From Talaromyces rugulosus (Eukaryota; Ascomycota; Eurotiomycetes; Eurotiales; Trichocomaceae): a stretch of 64,000 nucleotides of DNA. The notes under the pieces were generated by a model. The model was not told where the DNA came from. It worked only from the letters and a program-made list of their open reading frames with translations, and did no database searches. A program made the position numbers and the translations under genes. Location: NCBI RefSeq assembly GCF_013368755.1, contig NC_049565.1, positions 4,154,001 to 4,218,000 of the forward strand. The letters run 5' to 3'. Shown here piece after piece: positions 55,849-64,000 of the stretch. Position 1 is the stretch's first letter. Every line of letters starts with the position of its first letter.

Positions 55849-57549
55849 CTATAATTTCACTGACGCAACCTCATCGACTGTGAGTGTGGCAGACTTAGTG
55901 ATGAGATATTCATTAATTGCAATATCCTTCCCTGACTCCTTTCCGTATCCCGACTCTTTAATTCCACCGAATGGCAATTCCGCGGCAGATTGATTTCCTA
56001 GTATCAATTAGTTGTGTAGTTCCAAAAGCATTCTGCCATGGAGAAAGTACCTGTGTTCAATCCAACCATGCCGGCTTCTAGCCTTTCCAAAAGCCTCCAG
56101 ATACGGCTGACATCTCTTGTAAAAACATATGATGCAAGGCCCAGGCTTGTATTATTAGCGTATCCCACAGCTTCGTCTTCAGTGCCAAAGCGGAACAATG
56201 CGCACAAAGGACCAAAGGTCTCCTCTGCGGCAACAAGCATTTTGTCGTTTGCTTCGGAAATGACTGTAGCAGGGTAAAAGAAGCCACTGCCATGACTTGG
56301 TCTGGTACCTCCCAGTGCAATTCGCCCACCATGGGAGATAGCGTCTTGTACATGAGCTTCAACCTTGTCCACACCTCCCGGTGTAGTAAGGGGACCAAGA
56401 GTGGTACCGTCGACTGCTCCGTGTCCGATCTTCAGCTGCTTAGTCCTTTCCACAAATAGGCGCTGGAATTCGTCATAAATCCCCTTTTGGACGTAAACAC
56501 GGTTCGCAGTAATGCAAGCCTGGCCAGTATGATGCCATTTAAGTTGCATTAGTGCATCGACTGCTTTTCCAACGTCGGCATCATCAAAGACAACGAATGG
56601 ACAGTTCCCTCCAAGCTCTAGAGTCAACTGAAAAAGGAAAGTAAGAAGCCTATTTGACGAAGGTGGTAGGGTCCCGTGTATGGATATTGACGGTTACCTT
56701 TTTCAGACCATCACTGCAGTGATGTGAGATAAGTTTTCCGATCCGAGTGCTGCCAGTGAACGTAACCTTGCGAACCAGTGGGTGTTTGCAAAGGCCTTCG
56801 CTCAAGGAAGGTGTGCATTGAAGATCCGTAGTCATGACGGTCAAAACACCCTTATCAAATCCAGCACGCACTGCTAATTCAACGAGCGCGAGCACACTAA
56901 GAGGTGTTTCGGGTGATGGCTTGATAATCATAGTACATCCAGCAGCCAGAGCCGCAGATGCCTTACGCAAAATCATTGCAACAGGTAAATTCCAAGGTAC
57001 CAATGCCACCGAGACACCAACCGGCTGCTTATTGGTGATGGTGCGACGATTAGGAATGGCTGAATATCCTACAGTCCCTTGGGCACGCTCTGCCTCTCCG
57101 GAAAACCACCATACAAACCCCAGCGCATAATTGACTTCGCCCAGAGCTTCTACTAGGGGCTTACCCGTTTCATAGGTGACTATAGTGGCAATATCATTTT
57201 TGGCCGCCATGATAAGCTCATACCAGCGCAGAAGTAACTGTGCCCGCCGACGAGGTGTAGTTAACTTATATCGTTCAAAAGTTGCGTGCGAAGTGCGGAC
57301 AGCATGGTCCACATCTGCAATATCGTTGATAGGGCAATTAGCAAATGTAGCCCCGGTGCCTGGGTCTGTAGTCGATATTCTTTTATGTCATTAAATGTAC
57401 TGTGGACTGACAATAAGACAGAATATCCCCCGGCTACCTCAGTCCTACGATCTTTGACCTTCGGTCGCTTGGCTGGCACTGTTATTGCTGAAAGACTCAA
57501 GGCCTCCAACGAAAGGGCATCTCTTTAGGTTCCCCTTAATCGATTGCAT
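55849..57549 (-). CDS. Aldehyde dehydrogenase, succinate-semialdehyde type
   Basis: 494-residue NAD(P)-dependent dehydrogenase. Minus-strand exons: 57549-57459, 57365-56698, 56627-56051, 55997-55849. Start MQSIKGNLKR fits fungal SSADH N-termini; the first intron (93 nt) joins SQATE to DPGTGATF. Motifs: VALVPWNLPVAMILRK (where most relatives have PWNFP), KVTFTGSTRIGK, LTLELGGN (Glu257), HHTGQACITANR (catalytic Cys291) and ELPFGGIKESGYGKE near the end. SSADH oxidises succinate semialdehyde to succinate in the GABA shunt; specificity for another aldehyde is possible. No mitochondrial-type presequence is evident. Confidence 0.9.
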
Positions 57550-58556
57550 AGTTTTATACGGAACATTTATTCTTCTTTTCAATGAAGAGACTCATTAGTG
57601 GATAAAAATAATCTCAAAATGCAATTTTTCATGTCTCTTGCCAGTTATTTTTATCTTTGCGACGATGAGTAGCGACCAAGCGGAAGTATTTATAGTACAT
57701 ATACTAGGGCAGATTCAGAATTGATTCCCTCTTTTATACAGAATCTTTGATAGTAGAACGGCAAAAACATGCAAAACCTAGTATAAATAGCCCCAATGGA
57801 TGTATAGTTCTAACAATCCTTGAAACGATAAGGCGTAAAATACGCATACGTGGGAGAATTGAGCTCAAATACGTGACCGCGTACGTTAATCACAAAAGAA
57901 TTGCGCGAGGCACCGCATATGAGATACATGAAACGAGGGTAGTCACACACTCGACCGTCCGCAGAATCAAGAATCAGCTCAGAAGCCTAACGTCGGTGTC
58001 ACTAGTCTTGATTCCAAGATTGGCGAAGTCCGGTCCTACCTTTGCCGACCTTGGTGATTTTCCGGCACCTGCTATTGTGCCTAAGTATCAAGGCATTTTT
58101 CTACTGAGTTCTGACTTAGTATGATTATTTCTCCTAACTCTACTAAAGAATTATTGTAATAATAGATATAGTCATATATTATATGTATTCTACGAGCTAA
58201 TAGCTATTGATAAATTTAATTCTAATATCAATTGATATTTTAGTACTACTATATGTAGAGTTCATTCTTCAATTCTTTGGGAAAGAATGTCTGTCTGGTT
58301 CCTTTTCATTGAATCCCCGTATAGCAACATCGCCTGCATTGCTCCTCACACTTTCTAGAAGCACATTGCTTATTTTCCTTCTTTAAGATTTCCATAAAAT
58401 GGACATTGCCATATTCTTCGAGACGTTCCCCGGGGTGGTTATCATTCCTGTCGATTCTCGTACATTGCAAAAGTCGGCAAGTTGAATGGGGTAGCCCCCT
58501 CTCCCCACAAAATAGCGCAACCTAGCCAGTCTATTCATTTCATTGAAACAGGTCAG
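57550..58556. other. Intergenic region
   Basis: About 1 kb without a supported gene. An open frame at 57747-58124 (125 codons) is basic, lacks a recognised domain and sits in AT-rich DNA, so I leave it uncalled. Confidence 0.4.
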
Positions 58557-59387
58557 CTAACTTAACGAATGAATAACGAGGTAGAGAAACGGAGGGAGAA
58601 TGTTACAGGAAAGGAACGCCGTCACAAGCAAAACTGAAAATCCTGCTTTCAGGACCGCATTGCTCTGTGTCATGTAACCAACAGCCAGGAGAAGGAATGC
58701 GAGGTCAAGTACAACTAAGTCAAGGAAAAGAACCCAGTTGGATCGTATAGCGGCAACAGTATAGAGCACATTCATGATAAACCAAGCCCAGCAATACATC
58801 GCAAGGGCCTGGTAGAATTCGGGATTGATATCGTTGTCATTTGCACCTGTGTATGCTGACATAATTCCTGTGCCTGGAATATAAATCATCGAGTAAGACA
58901 AGTTGAATGCGGAATATGAACACCATAGAGTGGCGCCTAACTTATTACGAGTCAATGCCTGACTTATCATGCAGGGAATATTCTCCAAAGCAGATACTGC
59001 GACCTACCGTATTACCGCGTGCAAACTCCATAATCCCCGATAAAAATTGTCCTGTGCCACCAAAGAACAACAAAACGCCAATTATTAGGTTCGGGGTTGC
59101 GATGTCACGGGCGTGGAGGTTGACCGTTGCAATAAGGAAGATGCCTACATAATTGTCAAGATCCTGAGAATAAGACTGAAGTGGCCAAAGCCGCAGAGAA
59201 TGGAGGTAATACCAGTGGCGAAAGAAAACAGTCCCAGGGGAGAAGGGTTTCCGATTCCTAAAGGACTCGCAGAAGTAGGCTTCGCCTGGCCCTCCACATC
59301 GTATGCTGATGGATATCGAGTCTCGACATGGTTGGCTGCAGACTCCGGGGAATGCTCCTTCTGGGATTGGTGTAAATCCGCTGCCAT
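58557..59387 (-). CDS. GPR1/FUN34/YaaH-family acetate-type transporter
   Basis: Six-helix membrane protein, 231 residues, of the family of Aspergillus AcpA and yeast Ady2. Minus-strand exons: 59387-59213, 59144-59008, 58940-58557. Introns (68 and 67 nt) are GT-AG, and joining gives the family signature NPSPLGLFSFATG followed by IFLIATVNLHARD, then GIMEFARGNTLGATLW. Helices continue with YQALAMYCWAWFIMNVLYTVAA and onward. Members transport acetate or ammonium across the plasma membrane. It lies next to the semialdehyde dehydrogenase gene in the same orientation, but no joint pathway is evident. Confidence 0.88.
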
Positions 59388-60492
59388 GACGAATACAATA
59401 TCCCTCAAACGGGTAAATATAAATATAATTGAAAACTCTGAGTAAGAAACGCAACCTCGGCTTAGATTCAAAAGTGGAGGGTTTAAAAGAGGTCGTTTGA
59501 GACCATGTTGACATGTAGTAAACCCCGTTTTTTTATAATTCAGTTACCAGGATAGTAAATTTGACTTGTCATTCTATTGGCTTCGGCTTTATGGCCAGCG
59601 GAAGAGCATTGGAAGCAATGAATTTGTACAGGGTGTTCAGATGTGACCAATAGGCAGGATGAATCTTAACGTTTAACAACCTGCAATAGCCGGCCTTGAA
59701 GCCAAATAGAACAAGGTGAATTGAGCAGGTTACATTGCGATGACCCACAGTAGTTCCTTAGTTGCGGGGAAATTAGCTTTGGTGGTGGAGTATTATATTA
59801 CCTGTGTGTTTTTCTCGTCATATTTATTGGGAATGCCGAAATATTCCCAACAAGCTAGCTCAACTTTGAAGGGACCTGCCGACAAGGTACACTGGCAAGA
59901 AATATCTCAGTTCCTCGTTAAATATGGATACAGCAGGTCAATCAGTGGAGACTGAAGATCTTGATCGTCTTCCGTACCTCCAATCACAATAACTTAGACG
60001 CACAGGGCAAAAGCAAGCTAGCATTTCTGTATTTTAGCTGGATGAAAGTTTCTGACTGTGTATACAAGGGGAGTTGACTCTACAATCGCCGTAAACCTAA
60101 GGGTACTACCCATATTTACCCGGTTGAATGTGTGATTTGTTAGAGCAGGTAATCAAAATTACCAAGACACCTATATAAGTGAGAAGGCTTTACCTATATC
60201 CTTACTCCGTATACAACATCGGCCTTCTCTGTGCCGATTGGACTGCTCTAAGGTAAATTTATGAATAGCAGAAAATATCTCCAATGATTGGTGTCGTTTA
60301 ACACGATACCATCATACTGCCGTCTCAAGATCAAGCCGTCTTGGCATTACGGGGCTTGTTGTGAGAAACCATGACCGAGTCCCACCAAACAGCTCTGGTC
60401 CCATGACAATAATGCTAAAATGGTCGTCTCAATCCGGATCTTCTGTAATCATTTTTGTGCTGTTACTCGACACGAATTAGGAAGAAGTCACC
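59388..60492. other. Intergenic region
   Basis: 1.1 kb between divergent genes, without a supported coding sequence; frames here are short and lack domains. Confidence 0.4.
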
Positions 60493-61031
60493 ATGGCCAC
60501 CCTCAACGGAGACCCTAATGCGTATGATGTCACCCAATTCGCCAAGGGCCTCGTTGGCACTTGCTTATGTGGATCAGTGAAGGTGACAATCCATGACTGC
60601 GGCCTTTTCACTAAGCGAAGGGGCCATATCTGTCATTGTGCCAACTGTCGAAAAGTCTCTGGAAGTTTTGCTGCCAGTAATCTCATTATTGAGGAAGCAA
60701 AGGTCGAGATCGAAGACCAAAGAGGCACGCTCACTAAGTTTGTCGACAATCAAACTGGAAGTGGAACACCCCTTGACAGGTACTTCTGCTCGCGATGTGG
60801 GAAGTAAGTCATCTTGTGGTGCTCCGCACAATGGCGTTGTATTTTGACCTATTTAGTCCTATTAAATCCGTTACTCCTCTCTATTTAGGGAAGGTCGTAC
60901 TGAAGATGGGGTTATTTCCAAGAATCCCAGCACCTGAATTCGAAACATTTGCTCTACATAGGCATGAGTGGCAAGGGTTGCACCGCAACGTGGAACTATA
61001 TAAAATCAAAGCCTTTGGAGAAAAACTTTAG
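60493..61031 (+). CDS. GFA-domain (CENP-V/GFA) zinc protein
   Basis: 161-residue member of the glutathione-dependent formaldehyde-activating enzyme fold. Exons 60493-60803 and 60857-61031; the 53-nt intron joins SRCGK-type CGN to PIKSVTPLY in frame. Zinc ligands: CLCGSVKV, HICHCANCRKVSG and YFCSRCGN, the usual CxC...CxxC...CxxC pattern. The C-terminus is helical (HRHEWQGLHRN). Few fungal members have a proven reaction; many are S-(hydroxymethyl)glutathione synthase-like or of unknown role. Orientation same as the mitochondrial carrier. Confidence 0.88.
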
Positions 61032-61691
61032 ATCGGGGAATATTACGAATATAAGCTTATTTCAGATGTCTAGCTTTACATCTAATATTCTTCGATTCTC
61101 TATTATCTTCGCTGATAGCCACATAGTACATAGCACTCTTTAAGTTTTGCAGTGAAAATTTGAAACCGTAGTAATAATACTTCATAGAGAGTAGGCGTCC
61201 TGGCCTTTCTAGGCATCCGACCCACAGCTACCCCACAAGCCACATCGGACACCCTCCGAGATAGCCTATGGTTTGAAATTTAGAGAATACAGTAGAATCA
61301 AGTATAAAGACGTGCTATGGCCTATCGAGCCCCAAACGTTGACGTTTGGTGTAGAAACAGCTTTGTTGGCGTGTGGGCACCTGAAGGAACTGATTACCTC
61401 ATAGATCAAGAAGCGCGATAGGCAGGTAAATACCAAGAAACTGATTCATAACGCCTACTCTCACTCTTTGTTAGTGGGTTTCTATTTTGACGGTGGAAAT
61501 ATAGCCTATATGTGACTAAGGAATTATCCCCACTAAGGGGACCCTTTTTGGCAAAGCGGTGATTTAGAGTCGACATATTTAAACGTCTCGGCCTAGAGTC
61601 CGATACAATCTAAGATTCACAAACTCTTGCAGGGCATGGTGGTTAAGGGAAATGATAACACACGTTAGACATATCTTGGACACGTCGCACA
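61032..61691. other. Intergenic region
   Basis: About 660 nt without a supported gene. Confidence 0.4.
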
Positions 61692-62801
61692 ATGACCGAA
61701 TTCAAGCAAACAAGCACAAGTTCTCCTTCTACCTCTTCAACCTCAACCTTGGTCAAAACCATGGACATTCATTATCCAAGATGGTTTGGAGGTTCTGCTT
61801 CTTGTATGGCGGTGGTGACTTCGCATCCCTTCGATCTAGGTAGGATACACTTTCTATTGATCAAGCCGACGAAGAAAATCGATTGACAAGTTCCGTCAAA
61901 TATAGTAAAAGTTCGAATGCAGGCAACAACGAAAGGTCCTAAGGAAGGGTTCATTAGAATTGGACTTGGCATTGTACGGACTGAAGGGATTAGAGGCATC
62001 TACCATGGCGTGGGCGTCCCCATTTTGACGCTCTCGTCAATAAATTTATTCACCTAACCAATGCTGATTGTCTATATTAGCTTTCCGCAGGATGCATGAG
62101 GTCTTGTTAGTGGTTCCCTGCATTATTCTGATATATCCTTCTGACATTGTCTAGTGACGTACGGAGCTACGCGCATTGCGCTATACGAAGAATTGAAGAA
62201 GTCCACAGGTGCTGCATCTCCAAGCATATCAACGTTGTCTGCGATGGCTGCTGTTTCGGGCTTTGTTGGCGCTCTTTTCGGTACTCCCTCGGATATTGCA
62301 AATATTCGGATGCAAAACGATCGATCCTTACCATTGGAGAATCGCCGTAACTACCAGAACGTTTTCGATGCATGGATAAAGATGAAGCGACATGAAGGCT
62401 GGAGAGCTTTCTATCAGGGTCTTTGGCCTAATTGCTTTCGATGTGCGATAATGACCACAAGTCAGCTCGCTTCCTATGATGTATTCAAGAGGATTTTGCA
62501 GAAGATCAGTTGTACAACGAAAGAGCTACCCATAATCCATCTTTCAGCCTCGTTACTTGCTAGTTTGGTTGCAACCACGATTTGCAGCCCTATGGATATT
62601 ATCAGAACTCAACTCATGAGCTCCTCCAAACAAGCATCTCTTTTTACTGTTGTGAAGGAACTGGTTCGATCTGAGGGTTATAGGTGGGTCTTTCGCGGTT
62701 GGACACCGAGCTTTCTTCGACTTGGCCCACAGACCATGGCTACCTTGATATTCATGGAACAGCATAGGCGAGTTTACCGAATCTGGAAGGGTTTTGAGTA
62801 A
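61692..62801 (+). CDS. Mitochondrial carrier, dicarboxylate-carrier-like
   Basis: SLC25-family inner-membrane transporter, 307 residues, six helices. Exons: 61692-61839, 61906-62009, 62081-62105, 62155-62801; the 25-nt exon 3 is needed to give GLSAGCMRSLTYGATR-like LSAGCMRSLTYGATR. Three carrier signatures: HPFDLVKVRMQ, TPSDIANIRMQ and SPMDIIRTQLM, each closing a repeat of about 100 residues. The TYGATRIALYEELKK segment after repeat 1 resembles dicarboxylate carriers (Dic1). Predicted to exchange dicarboxylates such as malate or succinate against phosphate; exact substrate not proven. Confidence 0.9.
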
Positions 62802-63316
62802 CTCGGGCGCGAAAGTCACTGGTAACATGCAGTGCAATCGAGTTTTTCTTGTTGGATACTAAACATAGACACTAGAACTTTTCTTATCCCTCTAGAAACT
62901 TGCGAGCACCATAAAATTATTACTTTGATCATGTTATAAGACATTTCTGATTATCTTAAAGTGTATATAGTGCTGACCTTTTGTAACACTGTTAGGGATA
63001 CTAGTATGTTGGATAATTATAGGAAGTTGCCCATAGATTTGGTAGCAGTCGCGTCATCTTAAAAAAACTAGCGTATTCAGTGTTCAGAGTCCCAGCCATT
63101 CAATGTTCCAGGCAATGGGAAAAGTACCACCAATCATAACATTTATATATATATAGCTGTATAGCATACTTGGAAGTCATTTAAAAAAGAAAAATTAAAT
63201 ATATCTAAACAGATATAAAATATTTCATCTTTATAACTAAAAGAATAGATAATTCTCTATATAAGTATGTTCTAAGAGTAAATAATTACATGTAGTCCCT
63301 TTTTAATTTGAACACC
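62802..63316. other. Intergenic region
   Basis: About 510 nt, strongly AT-rich, no gene supported. Confidence 0.4.
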
Positions 63317-63632
63317 ATGATCGCGTTGGCCATCTGCTACTACGCCATGATTACTATCATCGTTTGCAGAATCTTGCTATGGCTGCAGCAGCAGACATCT
63401 TATATAAACATATTTCTAACGACATCGTATTGCAAAACCGGGGAGAAAGAGACCACTTAAATTTCAAACCGAAACCGTTAGCCAGTGCCACCGCATCTGG
63501 ATGCTCTTCGAGTATAGTCGCCGCCATAAGCCGCCGGGCTTGCCGGTTATGCCGGCTGCTTTGGTGTTCACCTTTGAGTCCGCGGTAGATGATCCTGATC
63601 TGAAACAGAATATCCTGGACGCCTTTGGTTGA
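63317..63632 (+). CDS. Possible small membrane protein, two exons
   Basis: Exons 63317-63426 and 63482-63632 give 86 residues. The 55-nt intron has GTATTG donor and TTAG acceptor and joins the frames exactly. The ATG has a good context (ACACCATGA). N-terminus MIALAICYYAMITIIVCRILLW is a likely membrane anchor; the C-terminal half RHKPPGLPVMPAALVFTFES...NILDAFG has normal codon use. I do not recognise a family. It could be a fragment of a larger decayed gene. Confidence 0.38.
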
Positions 63633-63831
63633 GTTGGGTAGTTTTCAGATGTTGGAAAATGGGACGTTGGGGGAGGGGCGATTGGTGAATAAGTGTCCTG
63701 CTATATACTCGTTGATTTATTTTATCTATCTCCTTCAATGTTATATAGTATGTACTAAGTTAACTGCACTCGCAAAACACATGTAGTTATGAACCCTTTT
63801 GTCAAATTCCATCTTTGAGAGCTCATGTTAA
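63633..63831. other. Short intergenic stretch
   Basis: 3' flank between the small membrane protein and the last gene; nothing notable. Confidence 0.35.
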
Positions 63832-64000
63832 TCAACCCTTCACATCCTCCACCTCAGCAACTACTTCCGGCACCACCACCCCCTCGGCCGCAATCGCCTT
63901 GAGATCGCCCTCGCCCATCTCCCCATCCCAGCCGTTCGCCACGAGATACGCGCGAAACCGCTCGTCGTTGAACTTGAGGTCTTCACCTGTCGCGTTGGGC
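63832..64000 (-). CDS. C-terminal end of an unidentified gene, cut by window
   Basis: The minus-strand frame from the window edge to TGA at 63834-63832 encodes about 55 residues, including NATGEDLKFNDERFRAYLV, WDGEMGEGDLKAIAAEG, then an acidic tail VPEVVAEVEDVKG. GC-rich with good codon bias, so real coding DNA. Too short to name a family. Confidence 0.7.
   Translation of the reverse strand, partial: PNATGEDLKFNDERFRAYLVANGWDGEMGEGDLKAIAAEGVVVPEVVAEVEDVKG

Noticed and set aside
57747..58124. 125-codon plus-strand frame
   Set aside because: Basic composition without a recognisable family in AT-rich intergenic DNA; no leader or intron signals.
1..64000. CRISPR array, operon-type promoters, bacterial elements
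   Set aside because: The DNA is eukaryotic (spliced genes, pol III 5S gene); no such features are expected or seen.

Overview
The window is nuclear DNA of a filamentous ascomycete, most likely Eurotiales (Aspergillus/Penicillium type). Reasons: genes carry many short (about 45-105 nt) GT-AG introns with CTAAC/CTGAC-like branch sites, a lone dispersed 5S rRNA gene matches the Aspergillus-type 5S as I remember it, and the protein families (Zn2Cys6 and C2H2 regulators, GH2 beta-mannosidase, laccase, BAHD-type acyltransferase, DHA and sugar MFS transporters) are typical. All exon joins were worked out by hand from frame, splice signals and family alignment from memory; none has transcript support.

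Layout. 1-8.7 kb: 3' part of a GT34 glycosyltransferase, an acetamidase/formamidase, an MFS monocarboxylate-type transporter and an Srs2-type UvrD helicase with a PIP-box-like motif. 8.7-13.7 kb: gene-poor, with homopolymer tracts, one small two-exon gene, and a 5S rRNA gene beside a mutated partial copy. 13.7-28.3 kb: a candidate carbohydrate-use cluster: C2H2/fungal_trans regulator, aldo-keto reductase, FAD oxidoreductase, beta-mannosidase B, SGNH esterase, sugar transporter and a secreted beta-helix protein. 28.3-29.5 kb: relic DNA with a second 5S fragment.

29.5-39.2 kb: a candidate tailoring cluster without a backbone synthase: phenol-hydroxylase-type FAD monooxygenase, catechol-type O-methyltransferase, laccase/multicopper oxidase and BAHD-type acyltransferase. 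Together they could hydroxylate, methylate, oxidatively couple and acylate a phenolic. 40-46.4 kb: small and lineage-specific-looking genes around an Hsp70-like gene that is cut by an in-frame stop; two flanking genes on the opposite strand share a short GILRVRRE peptide motif, and three further degenerate copies of its coding repeat lie nearby. This is the most unusual part of the window.

47.8-55.2 kb: mostly housekeeping genes: ER FKBP with KDEL, cytochrome b5-domain membrane protein, PP2C phosphatase, then a DHA-type MFS transporter divergent from a Zn2Cys6 regulator. 55.8-64 kb: succinate-semialdehyde-type dehydrogenase, GPR1/FUN34/YaaH acetate-type transporter, GFA-domain protein, mitochondrial carrier, a possible small membrane protein and the 3' end of an unidentified gene.
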